Origin: Lactarius indigo
Lineage: Eukaryota > Basidiomycota > Agaricomycetes > Russulales > Russulaceae
DNA: 35,761 nucleotides
Assembly: GCA_025766275.1 (NCBI GenBank)
Contig: JAFKAC010000273.1
Location: 1 to 35,761 of the forward strand
Direction of reading: 5' to 3'
How positions within the stretch are numbered: the first letter of the stretch is position 1; each line of letters starts with the position of its first letter. Positions 12,414-23,193 of the stretch are shown piece by piece. A model generated the notes under the pieces. It made no database searches. It worked only from the letters and a program-made list of their open reading frames with translations, and was not told the origin of the DNA. Made by a program: the position numbers and the translations under genes.

Positions 12414-14157
12414 TCATAGAGAAGCTCGCCCAGTCTGCTCTTCGTGGATCACGACGCTCCAGTCGCTTTCGATCTCGCCGGTCTGTCGTCCCGTCAGTTC
12501 AGTCCAGAGCGGTCGGGAGACCGGGCCCATTCCATCTTCTTCCACAGGAATATCTACGTCCTGTCCTTGATACCCGATCTTATTAACGGGGCTGACAACC
12601 GCGGCCGTGCCTTATATGTCGGGTGTAAGCACAGTAAACCAAAAGATGGATCCAAAAAGGAACACCTGTGCCGAACATCTCCACTAAGCGCCCGGATTGC
12701 GCCGCCTCGCAGACTTCCTTCATACTCACTTCCCGCTCGGAGACGCGCAATTTCGACGGTAGGTTTGGAATACGCAGCGTGCCTGCCGCGTGGCTGCGAG
12801 TTAGTGAGAGCACCGAATCGCGTGTCACGCCCGGAAGGATCATCCCGTCCAGAGGGGGGGTCACGAGTTCGAGGGACCCGTCCTCTTTCCTAAAAACGAC
12901 GAAGAGGTTCATCGTGCCAACCTAACCAAAGGAATTTTTATCTATAAATTGTAAAGAATAGACTTTTTTTTTTACAAACCTCGGTAAGGTTGTGTTCCGG
13001 CCCATGTAGCCAAAGGTTCTGAACATAACCTTGCTCAGAGGCCATTTTCTGTGGGAAGACGGCCAAAGCGTAGTTTGCACCGATCTTATATTGTCCCGTG
13101 CCTAGAAGCAACAGCGGCAACAGCGCTGTCAGCAAGGGGGAGCGTGTCTTCGCATTCTAAACTGACCTCCAGGGTATGCGCGTACATGGTCCGTTGTACC
13201 ATGTAAGGCAACTGGCTTGAAGCCCTCTTTATAGTACGGGCCAACCGGACTGCAAATGACAAAGAGAAGTGCAGACTCTGGCGGAGAGAGACCGATAGTG
13301 TTTTGAGTGCCGACTGAGTCAGAAATATATCAGTGAATATATGCTCGAGTTGCAGGTCGCCGGAAGTGACGCACTCATTACAGGACGGACGTACAAGCTG
13401 TACCCCTTCTCTTTGGGTACCCAATGACGATCTATTCGAATAAGTTGCTTGATCAGATCGAGGAGAGCAGCTCCATCGAAGGTCTGTTTTTTAAGAGAAG
13501 GGGGTTGTTGGGTCGGGAAGTCAAAGTGTCATATCGTTGACAACTCACTGGTAGGGCGAGCCTTTGAGCGCTCCGGTTCATGCGCGCCATGTTCAGATCG
13601 GGACGAAACACGGTAATCTTTCCGTCCTGGCTTTTGTATGCTTTCATTCCTTCGAATAGACACTGGGCATAATGGAACACAGCTGAACTGGGGTCGAGAG
13701 ACACAGGGCCGTCTTGGTTTAACACACATAGAAGTCAGTCAATGCCGCGGGTGATATGTGCATGGAAATAACGATCACGCACAGGGCTTGATTTCTGGCG
13801 CCCCCCACCCCTCAGACAGGTTCCATGGTATCGCTAGCATGTGGTCCGTCTATGAAAAGGTCAGCAGCGCAACGGCAATCAATGGTCACACACACAAACG
13901 TATGTCCAAATTTTAACGACGACAACGCTGGCAGTTCATTCGCCGTAGATATCTTGTGAATCTTCAACTTAGAAGGCTGAACCCGAAAGAACGATAATAA
14001 GTCCCATAAACCAAAAAAAAACAGGTCGTCTACTCACGTCGATGTCCGACAGTGGGCTCTGTGTCAGGCTCGAGGTCCATCGTGCACCTAATGTCTGATT
14101 GAACGACTTTCCAGCTCTCCAAAGACGAGTCTGCCAATGATGTAGCGAGATGGCCAT
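12414..14157 (-). CDS. BAT1: mitochondrial branched-chain amino acid aminotransferase
   Basis: Nine exons join in phase: 14157-14038, 13976-13896, 13849-13783, 13712-13549, 13483-13375, 13313-13167, 13101-12980, 12921-12666 and 12610-12414, giving 420 aa. The start at [19 protein letters not shown] gives an Arg-rich amphipathic mitochondrial presequence; an upstream in-frame Met is less likely. Class IV PLP-fold motifs include [59 protein letters not shown] with the PLP lysine near residue 235, [32 protein letters not shown] and [14 protein letters not shown]. It interconverts Leu, Ile and Val with their keto acids, using glutamate/2-oxoglutarate. Confidence 0.94.
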
Positions 14158-14345
14158 GGGAAAGGTCTGATAACTCGAATACGTATTGTATTTCCACCCC
14201 CACCGACCGTGTAACAAAGTTGGTTCCGTCCGGCTCGGCCCCCCAACCCGGAACCGGACATTTCAGCGCCACGGCCCGCCGCAACCGCCTCGTTCGTACA
14301 TTTAATACACACACACTTTGCATGATAATGGTATACTAATTAACA

Positions 14346-15600
14346 CTATGGTCTTAGCCTACGGGAGTTGGGGAAAGAAGAAGGGGGACTCGACAACACC
14401 TCACGTCCAGAAGGAGCGAGAAGCACAGGGACATCCTGTCTGGGAAGTGTCCCATACGCAGAGGGCACGCGTGGTACTGGAGGGGTATCCAATAAAGAGC
14501 TATCGAGCGAACGTCTTGAAAAATGATGGGGGCGAGGGAGGGGGGGTGGATTTGAATTACTCCGTCGCTGAGGGGTGGAACCGACAGATGCTTCTTCTGT
14601 GAAAAATGGTTTGTGTTTAGTACCAATGCAACAGCAGCAAAAAAAAAAAGCGCTTACTTTGCGCCTGCCGTCCCCGCCTCTCCATTGTGTCGTTGCTAGA
14701 TTGTCGTTTCACAGATTTTGGCGACGGAGTATTGTGCTGTCCGACGGGTATCCACTTGTCGGCAAGACTATTCCTCCAGCTGTCACCATACATGGTATCA
14801 CCGACCAGGGACCTTCGCCCATGTTCACTAGCTGTGGGTGGGTAGAGATTTGGTGCCAGAGGAGCAGGCAACACTATGTGCATATTGCTATGCGGAGCGT
14901 GTGGCGCGCTACGTATGCTCGACCGGCTGCGAGCGGTCATGCCGGTGTGTGACGTGCCATTCGAGACCATCGAAAACGGACGGGGCCGCGGGCGAGGATT
15001 TGGACGCCTCAACGACTGACTAGGAGACACCGACGTAGGACCTGTGGTGGCCAGCGAGGTGGGTTCGGAAATATGGCCGTTGGATGACGGAAGAGACGTG
15101 GAGGACGCATTGAGTGGTGGGTGCAGTGCCAAGAAATGGGGCGTCGGAGGGTGGAGAGGGTTCCCTTGTGGGGTAGATCGACCTTCGGTACCGTCATCTG
15201 TCTCGTGGGTGTAAAGGGAAGCACGAAACGAATCGTTGGCGGATGAGTTGTCAACATGTGGGACGAGGGATGCGTTGCTACCATGGCGGACGGGCGCTGG
15301 TGGCCGGACATCAAGAAAATTTCGAGGGACGGTGACGTTCTGGTGCCCAGTGAACGCAGCGAGCTGCTGCTCTCTCTGATGCACCAGAGCTTGTCTTGGG
15401 GGCAGAGGGGCACTTCTGGAGCTCCGAGATAAACGAGAAAGAAGGCGCCAGAATAGGAGCGTGACAAGAATGCCGCCGACTGAGGCCGAGACAGCGATGA
15501 TGACTATGGTTATGTGGTGAAGTCCGTGCCTCGTTCCATCACGAGGGAAATGGAGGGAGCGGTGTGCGACATTAAGGGAGGTGGGGTTGGTCATAGGCAT
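14346..15600 (-). CDS. conserved basidiomycete single-pass membrane protein, function unknown
   Basis: Two exons (15600-14658 and 14596-14346) give 397 aa. A single transmembrane helix near residues 31-53 (TIVIIAVSASVGGILVTLLF) is followed by basic RLLSRLSRSSRS, so the long C-terminal region is probably cytosolic. The rest is Ser/Pro/Arg/His-rich and likely disordered, with a more ordered block HIVLPAPLAPNLYP and DSWRNSLADKWIPVG that I believe is conserved among mushrooms. No catalytic domain is visible. A second Met two codons downstream is an equally usable start. It is head-to-head with the PXA-domain gene. Confidence 0.7.
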
Positions 15601-15816
15601 GCGGGACCAAAAGGGAGCGACTATGTGAAAAGAACGTTTTTATTGCATTGAATGCAGAAGATACAGTGGCAGTAAAGGGGGGGGGGCAGGGTCGTTAGGT
15701 CAAAGCTGTGAGTGACACTTACGAACATTGTGAGTAATTGTTACAGCGAGGCACAAGTAACACCGCGTAATCTGGTTGCAGTAAGCACCCACGCGCCACA
15801 CTTTGTCTGCGCTGCG
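15601..15816. promoter_or_regulatory. divergent promoter of membrane protein and PXA-domain gene
   Basis: This 216 bp gap separates the opposite start codons. It contains a G-run at 15677-15687. No named regulatory motif was recognised. Confidence 0.4.
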
Positions 15817-17743
15817 ATGGCGATTAGTCCGACCGTGACGGTGCAGACGGCGCAGACGGCACCATCTATCACCTCGTCATCCAGTAAACTAACTGCACAA
15901 GGCCATTCGACCGCGTCCCTGACGAAGCGACTCCTCTTCCCTCACCTCGATCCCTCGTCGCCTCTTCCCCCCCTTCTTCAGACTTCTTTGGTATACCCTG
16001 CCTTGGACGCAGAACTCTACGACCTCATAGCGCTTGCCCTTCGCGCGTACATAAACCCATGGTGGACCAGGATCTCACGTTACGACAAGCAGCTGTTGGT
16101 CGAGATCACGCGCACCCTTTCTTCGGTCTTCCGCGCCCTGGAAGCGAGAGTGCTCGCCGCAGATCTTAGCCCTCTTATCTACCACCGTCTCCCCGTCCTG
16201 CTCACGCAACACTGCGTCGACTATCGCACCGCCGCTCGCAAACTCGGTTCTTCATATGCCGCTGCAGGGTCTGCGTCTCTCCCTATGTTGTTCCACGGGC
16301 AGCAGCAGCACGTGGGCGTGTCTATCGACGGAAAGATCGACGAAGTGTACGTCCGCGCTGCAGTTGATGTCGTCCTGAAGGCGTGCCTTTCTCCCGAAGA
16401 CTGGGACGCCGAAGCAGAGCGATACCTCCTTCGCGAGATCGTCGTCAAGACCATATGTGTAGACGTTGCTCCTCGCGTCACCCAGCCGTGGTTTTTGCAC
16501 AGCACCCTGCTGAATCTTCTCGGCCCCGCGGAACCGCCTCTAAGAGTGAGTTGCAGATCCATTCATGGTCGTGCATTTTATTGCCGCTTCTCGTAACAAC
16601 TGGTTTCTCGTCTTTATCTTTTACGCGAGGGATCAGTACGCGTTAACCCCAATAGTCTTGATGATATTCTCTCGATGCTTTCCTCTTGGGCTAACTGTCT
16701 CAAAGCCGCCAGATCCCACACCTTCACGCCTCAACTCGAACTCCTCCGTCTTTCCCTCCTTTCACACCATCATCGTCCTCTTTCTTTCCGCCGTCCAGTC
16801 TATCTCCAGCACCGCGCTCTCCGTGATCCACATTTACAAGCAGACGGTCAACACGATCAAGAGGGTACACAACTCACCCCACGTGCCGGCTGCCCGCACC
16901 GCACCTTACGTATCAGAGGACGATGTCAGACCTCCTGCATCAGCGTCACCACCCGAAACTCCGTCCACGCCAAGCTTTCCCACCCCGTCCGACTCGGTCG
17001 TCGCTTCTCTCGGCTCGCACCCGATCAATGTGGGGACGCCATCCCCAACGCGAATCACCGTGTCCGCACCCCCGTCTTCCCACTACGCCTCCCCACCCAA
17101 TCTCGCCCGGCCTAGTCTCCTGCTCATCGGGGAGCTTCTTTCTCTGCGCTCGCGGTTTTCAGGGGCGGCTCTCCTGTTCCTCTGCGACGCACTCATCGGC
17201 GCGCTCGCGTCCTTCCTCGACCGGTACGCCGAATAATCCCGAAAATAAATTCCTGGTCTCCAGGCATATTAGCTCATCCATTCTGTGGCCTAGCCTCCTC
17301 CCGCTCCTCCTGTATACCTCCCTCCTCACACCGGTCCAGGTCACCGGCCTCGTGAGCGCCGCCAAACATGCGCTCTTCCCGAACGGCTATCCAGCGCAGA
17401 GCCCCCCAGATCCGACGCCGGAGGAACAGGCAGTGCTGCGTTCTGAGCTCGTGCGACGCCTAGCGCAGATGATACCCGGTTCGTATCCTACTCTGAAATT
17501 GCGCGCACGGATAGTAATTCCTGATATGTATGTTTTTTTTTTTTTGCAGCTCCACTGGTGCCGCTGTTGCTGGGTCCGACGCCATCAGCGCGCGAGCTGA
17601 GACTGAGCGCTCTGCTCGACCCTTTCGATGAGCAGGCGTGCAATGCGCATCTATTTATGCTGATCTTCGACTTGTTGTTACTCGCATTGTTTCCGGAGAT
17701 GGCGGTGGGGGCTACGGACATTGGCGGTGTGAGTAGTCAGTAG
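15817..17743 (+). CDS. PXA-domain membrane protein
   Basis: Four exons join in phase: 15817-16545, 16706-17223, 17264-17478 and 17550-17743, giving 551 aa. Residues about 50-240 form a PXA (PX-associated) domain: LDAELYDLIALALRAYINPW, WTRISRYDKQLLVEI, LPVLLTQHCVDYRTA, YLLREIVVKTI. The second half has several hydrophobic segments (HTIIVLFLSAVQSISSTA, LLLIGELLSLRS, LLPLLLYTSLLTPVQV) around a Ser/Pro-rich linker, then an LFMLIFDLLLLALFPEM tail. PXA domains occur in sorting nexins and ER or lipid-droplet tether proteins; no PX or RGS domain follows here. Intron 1 (160 nt) is unusually long for this window. An in-frame upstream ATG at 15712 is judged less likely. Confidence 0.82.
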
Positions 17744-17967
17744 TACCGCGTATCTTATAATGTGGCCCAACCACCTCAATCTGATCGATCTTATCTGAAG
17801 CTGCGAACCGCAGCTGAGGCATACTGCTAGCCAAAAACAGAACAGATAACAGAAAGCAAATGCGAGCACGTACAACAAGGGCGGAGGCACAACAATAAAA
17901 GTGTACATACTTGCACACTACACGACCCTGACCTCTCCTTTCATCATATATTCTCCGTTAGCACCAC

Positions 17968-18799
17968 CTACAGCTTGAATTCGCTCTTTGGGAACTTGAC
18001 CTCGGCGGAAGCCGGGTCGTCGACGAACCAGACGAGCTGGCCTGGAGCTGCCGGCCTTACACGTGCAGCAGGCAGACCCTGCTCTGGATTATCCAGGATA
18101 GCTTTGAGCGTGGGTGCCTTTCCAGCGCCGGTCGCGACGAACGCGATGCGGGCGGCATGGTTAATCACAGGGAGGGTCAGGGTGATACGGCGGGGCGGGG
18201 GCTTGGGCGAGTCCTCGATGTACGCGACCCAGCGATCCTCCTCAGAGAGGAGCTCATGGCTGGGAAAGAGCGAGGCGGTGTGGCCGTCCGGACCGACACC
18301 GAGGAGGATGAGGTCAAAGACGGGGAAGCGCGCCGAGTCTTTCTGCGCGAACTCCCGGACGAGCTCCTTCTCGTATGCGTCTGCGAGCTCCTCGAGGTCA
18401 CCGAGTAGGTCGGGGTCAATCGCGTGGACATTCTCGTGCGGGATGGGCACCTGCGAGTAGAGCGTGTTCTTGGCGAGGTGGTGGTTCGAGTCGGGGTCGT
18501 TAAGAGGAACAACACGCTCGTCGGCATAGAAGATGTGCCTTTGGAAACCAAGTTGCTGTTGCTTTGGAAAGGGCGATTCGGGTGTAAAGCGAGAAGATAA
18601 CTCACCACTTGTCCCATTTTACGCCCGTCTTCCCAATGAGTGCAGTGAGTGTCTTTGGAAGAGATCCTCCAGAAATGGCGATAGTGAACCTGCCGCGCTT
18701 GTCGATAGACTCCCTCTGAGCCTTCAGAATGTACTCCGCGAGAGAATCTGATAGTGTCGATGTATCTGGAAAAGAGTAGACGATGGGTTGAGTTGGCAT
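17968..18799 (-). CDS. PGLS: 6-phosphogluconolactonase
   Basis: Two exons (18799-18606 and 18538-17968) give 254 aa, the usual size. Family motifs are all present: TIAISGGSLPKTL near residue 40, IFYADERVVPLNDPDSN, VHAIDP, FDLILLGVGPDGHTASLFP and the C-terminal WFVDDPAS block. The enzyme hydrolyses 6-phosphoglucono-lactone to 6-phosphogluconate in the oxidative pentose phosphate pathway in the cytosol. The gene is convergent with the PXA gene, with 224 bp between the stops. It is the closest to a textbook single-copy metabolic gene in the window. Confidence 0.95.
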
Positions 18800-19013
18800 G
18801 ACGATGTTCTAAGAGGGCTGAGGCGAAGAGGAGGACTGGTGAGATAAGTCAAATCTCTTTATGACGTCAGGTATCAATAAATACAAAAACGAAACGATAA
18901 CATACATATCAGTACGAAAATATTATAACTTATCTTATCATAGCCGCGTACACATAATCGAGCAAGAGGGAGATGCATCAAAAACAAAAAAGACAAAGAG
19001 CTTACACGTTAAT

Positions 19014-20371
19014 TCAGGCCTTGCTGACACTGTCGAAATCCCCGATCACCATGAGCGACTCGAGACGCTCTTCGAGGCCTTGACCCAGACCCTCGCGTTC
19101 CCATTCGCCACCACCGTCGTCAATAAATAAGCCCTCCCGCCCCTCCCTCACGTCTCTGTCACCATAGAAACTATTACGCGGACTGGCACCCGTGCTGCCA
19201 CTACCAACTTGTTGGGGGATCCCCAACACGGTTAGAAGATGCGGGGGAGGATCTGAGACAGTTGCGGAGGTCGTAAGGGATGAGAGCGGAAGTGTGGATG
19301 AAGGCACAGAAGTGAGTAAGTCGGTGTACGAAAGAAAGGAGAGCCGCTTCGTAGATGCGTGGGGGGACGGAGGGTGGGAAAGCGCGAGGGGAGATACAGG
19401 GCGCACGGATGGCGAAGAGCGCTGAGATGAAGCAGTCAGATCGGTGTGGGCTACGGTTGTCGGTGTGGGCTGAACATCTGTGCCGGGATCCCGGGTGACC
19501 AGACCGAAATAACTGGTCGTCGGGGTGGGGGATGGGACGCCGGTCGCATCGATGTTTGGCCCACCAGGCGGGGTCTGTACGGTGAGTTTCTGCGCCCCTG
19601 GATGGGCCGGTAACGGAAGGGTAAGACTTGGGCTGGGACTGGGTAAATTCATCAAGGGTACGTTGGCCCTTCCGTAAGTGGGACTCGGACTGCGGCTGCT
19701 CAATCGTGAGCTAAGATTGCTAAAGGATGAGAGCTCCGTGGTAACAGGAGCAACGACGGCAATCAGCTGATCATCCGTGGGAGATGACAGCACAGCTGCA
19801 GCGCTATCGAGAACCGTAGGGACAGCATGGTCAAGCTGCTCAGTCGCCTTTCCGCGGGGTGTACGGTGCGGATGTGAGAGGTGAGGGGGAGATGGGGTAA
19901 TGGGTTCGATGTCGCGTTCAAATATAGCGGATGACGATGAGTGACTGTGGGTAGATGTCAGGTGATGTATACGGTTGAGGAGAGGGAGTGGCCAGAACAA
20001 AAGAGCTTTCTGCGGATCTTCTTGGATAACAAGTAGATGAAATACAGCAGACGATGAAATGGAGGGTCTCCTAGTATGTACGAATCGATAGATAAAAGGA
20101 CAAATGAACACCTACACAGAGGTTGGCGAAGACGGGATCGATGTGGGCGAACGTGAGCCGACTCTGATGCCTAGGTGTTGAGCTGAAAGCTTTCGCTCGC
20201 GCACGAAATCCTTTTGAGGAGTGAGAGTACCAGTGGAAATGTGACGAAGTTCGTGCGGAGAAGAAGGCTGAGAAGCGGTCGAAGGGGAGACTGAAAGGAA
20301 GGAGGTGAACGAAAGAGAAGACCGCTCGTGCTAGAGAACTGACCTTGAGATGATGTATTAGAGGAGGACAT
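19014..20371 (-). CDS. uncharacterised S/P/T-rich protein
   Basis: The likely start is MSSSNTSSQ at 20371; exon 1 ends CAA-G at a GTCAGT donor and joins GFRARAKAFSSTPRHQ at about 20212. That exon continues through RLTFAHIDPVFANLC. The middle (about 20000-20110) includes at least one more intron that I could not resolve uniquely, because several phase-compatible donors exist. The long last exon to 19014 is in one frame, rich in Ser, Pro and Thr, and ends with an acidic, ordered block EWEREGLGQGLEERLESLMV. No catalytic domain is recognised. A short hydrophobic stretch near the unresolved junction could be a membrane anchor. Product and exact structure are uncertain. Confidence 0.55.
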
Positions 20372-20461
20372 TTGAGAACACGATTGATTGAGATCCGAAT
20401 TCGAATGGACGTGGTTCGAGTTAAAGCCGTTTTCCCGGCCCGCCTCCGCCCCGCCCTGCTC
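20372..20461. promoter_or_regulatory. very short divergent promoter
   Basis: Only 90 bp (or 33 bp if the upstream in-frame ATG at 20405 is used) separate the start codons of the S/P/T-rich protein and the serine protease. Confidence 0.45.
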
Positions 20462-21582
20462 ATGGCCCGTCGTTCACTCAGCCTCACTCGTAATCTGACC
20501 CGGACTCTGCATACATCTACCCTAGATCGTTTCGTTCTCGATGCCTTCTCCGCCACTCCTCCCTTTGACCGTCCTGACCTCCCCCAACTCATACGACAGT
20601 ATCTGACACATTCTGGAAAAGTACTTGGCACCCAGCTTGTTTATGAGTCTCGTCCACCCGAGTCCCGTCGCGTCTCCTTCTCAGATAATGATAGCTGCGA
20701 CATTCACTTGGTTGCCCATGTCGCACGCGAAGGCGATAGAAACAAGATCACGCTTTCATCAGGTTTTGCCATTGACGCCTCGGACGGACAATCCATCATT
20801 GTCACTTGTGCTCACACCCTCGAAGAGGTATGTCATATATTCCGATTATTTTACTCGGACCTACAATAATCCACAGATACGCTGGTCTCCACTTCTCGTC
20901 CTCCCTGATGTGCCTCATCCTTCACCGCTTAATTCACCTCCCGACCTCTCCCATGTGCGCTCCTCAGGATCTTTCATCTTTTCTCAAAGAGGTCCCGAAT
21001 CCGTGACCTATCCTGTTGCCTCGATCCTTTCCTCCCTCCATCGGTCTGACCTCATCTTGTTGTCGCCGTCCCCCCTTGGGTCTCCTTTGCGTTCACTTCC
21101 AATATCACCTTACCCTGCTCCAGCGGGGACTCCAATTCGTGGACACTTCGTATCCGAGAAGAGACCCGAGGAAGACGGCTGGCAGCCTTGGATCGGTGGT
21201 ACGTGGTCTAAGTGGGTTCGTGGCACCGTGCTAGGCTATCGTGATTTTTCTGGCCGCGAGGCAACGGTGAGTTGGCCCGTATGCAGCGCACGCACGCTAA
21301 GGAGAAAAAATATATGATAGCCAGGAACTTATGACGCACTGTCTCATATGCTCTTTCACCCACTACCTACACCTGGCTCTAGCGGGGGTCCAATCGTCGA
21401 CGAAAACTCGGGGGCCGTTGTTGGTGTCATGCTTGGTTCTCGGATGGATAGCTCCGTCGAAGGTATGCGTGGGTGGGGTGTTCCTGCTGAGGCGATTTAT
21501 GAGGTGGGTTGCGGAGATTAATTTGAGCGTCCAGCACACTGATTTGATCGCTCAGATGTTTAGACTTCCGGGTATACAATAG
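20462..21582 (+). CDS. trypsin-like serine protease, probably mitochondrial
   Basis: Four exons join in phase: 20462-20827, 20877-21266, 21321-21503 and 21556-21582, giving 321 aa. The N-terminus MARRSLSLTRNLTRTLHTS is Arg/Ser/Thr-rich without acidic residues, typical of a mitochondrial presequence. A chymotrypsin-fold triad is visible: His118 in VTCAHTL, Asp180 in HRSDLILLSP and Ser273 in PTPGSSGGPIVD. The segment GAVVGVMLGSRMD follows the serine as in HtrA/Deg-like peptidases, but there is no PDZ domain. The last exon has only nine codons. An in-frame ATG at 20405 could extend the protein by 19 residues. The substrate is unknown. Confidence 0.8.
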
Positions 21583-23193
21583 AGTGTCCGGGGGTCTAAC
21601 ATATAATTGACCAATCGCATAATTTCGGGCCGCTAAATTCGCTCTCTGATATGCCAGTCCGACTATTGAGTGGCTCAAAAAGCCTCACCCTTGCTCTTGC
21701 TTGTCCTCTTGCTCTTTCCCCTACTCCCCTTTCATCACTTCACTCCCCTTCTCCCCTTCCCCCCAATTATTATCTTTTTTCACCCGCTCCTTCTCTTCCG
21801 TTCTCTCTTCACCTAAGTGGCAATTTTTTTTTTGGTTCTGCGCTTCAGCTCTTGCATCCAGTATTGTCGGTGTTCACCACTTTGCTACTCGATGTTACCT
21901 CGACCACCTCACCGGGTTCTTCTAGTCTACTCCCTTCCCCACCCCTCATCCCCTAGACCTCCTGATAGGCACCCGCTATCTCCGATGTCCATCTATCGAT
22001 CGTGCTAACTCCTGGTCGTCAATGATGTCTCTGTCTGTGACGGTCAATATGCCCTCACCTCTGTTCCATCTTATCACTCATCGCTAACGGACTCCCACCC
22101 TCCTTCTCCATAACCCCAGTTTCCGTGACGTCTAGTCGCTCATCACTGTAATCAAGACCGTTATTGACCCTTGTCTCATGGCTAGAGCTGCGGGCATTTT
22201 GCCATCGGTTGTCATCAGAGATGGCGTGATGGCTCGGGACTCTGACGCGATGGCTCGGGGTTTACACGTGATGCTTCGTCGCCTTATGGTCAAATTCATG
22301 TCGGACAATGCGCTTGCTCGGATTTAGTTGATTGGAATGTGTGATGTGCCTCACATGCGCCATTCTGCATCTTGTGTATTCCAGATCCCGGTTATTACTA
22401 TGGTTGTCGACGTTGGGCAGATCTCGATGAGGCTTTGTGGGACAATTACTATGACTTCGGCGCGGCGCTACAGTAATTGGGACTCAAAGAGATGGCCAAA
22501 TTGGGCGAGAAGTTGGGCAGGAATCATCACAGGTAAGATTCAAACTCGCGTGTTGTGTGTTGAAACTAGATGTCGAGTATCTACCTTGGAATAAAACAGT
22601 TTTTTTGTACCATGAATATTTCTAAAGAATAGGACACATTTAAGGCTGATGATTAACTCTGAAATGAGGTTTTGCGTTCTGGATCCGAGAAACTTGGAGG
22701 ACACCTTAAATACCACTTGGAGGTGCTGCGTATGTCTGATGTTATCACATCAGGTATGGGTTATAATTTCCTTCATATATCAGGATCATCGACTGCGGAC
22801 GTTGACTCGGTACAGTAGCTGGTGTCGCGACGCCGACGCGACTACTTGCAGGATCCGGCGTCCCGAAGCCGGCCGCGTCGACACTGAAAAGGGGCCCGCA
22901 GACCCTGTCCGAGGCTTGACATTAACCCTGAAAGATTCCCTCGCCTCGGGGACTCAAGCGATTGGCCAGATACCAGTGATCTATCCTATGGTCTCAATCT
23001 CGTCGACGCGCTGCAGGCGGCACGGCGACTCGTCGTTCAACTAGAGGAACATCGGAAACGCAAGACGCCGAAGACTTGCGGGGGCAACTCGAAGAAGACC
23101 CTTTACCGCTGTGACAGCGTACCTGCCAGTGAGTGCCAACCTCGTGACTCCACGAGCTATCCAGACTATTCTACCCTCAGAACCTCCGCAGCT
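21583..23193. other. gene-poor stretch with degenerate coding traces
   Basis: No intact gene is supported in this 1.6 kb. It starts with a pyrimidine-rich section (21670-21830), holds an exon-like remnant (22385-22532) and an ATG-free open stretch (22888-23208, 107 codons, Arg/Lys-rich around RRLVVQLEEHRKRKTPK) that I cannot assign. It directly precedes the CRN-kinase pseudogene, so it may be decayed accessory DNA. Confidence 0.45.
22385..22532 (+). pseudogene. exon-like remnant with internal stop
   Basis: The segment is bounded by an acceptor-like TTCCAG and a consensus CAG|GTAAGA donor and reads DPGYYYGCRRWADLDEALW, then a TAA at 22474-22476, then KEMAKLGEKLGRNHH in the same frame. The composition looks like real protein, but the parent family was not recognised. 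Confidence 0.4.

Noticed and set aside
15009..15467. 152-codon minus-strand open frame
   Set aside because: It overlaps the longer minus-strand frame with signal-like N-terminus, transmembrane helix and conserved tail in another phase.
17975..18460. 161-codon plus-strand open frame
   Set aside because: It is antisense to 6-phosphogluconolactonase, whose catalytic motifs are unambiguous.
20405..20461. upstream in-frame ATG of the serine protease as the true start
   Set aside because: It would add a less typical leader, while the Met at 20462 opens a clear mitochondrial presequence. It is kept only as an alternative.
22220..22270. two GATGGCTCGGG copies 21 bp apart
   Set aside because: Only two short copies are present, with no further periodicity, so a tandem repeat or array is not supported.
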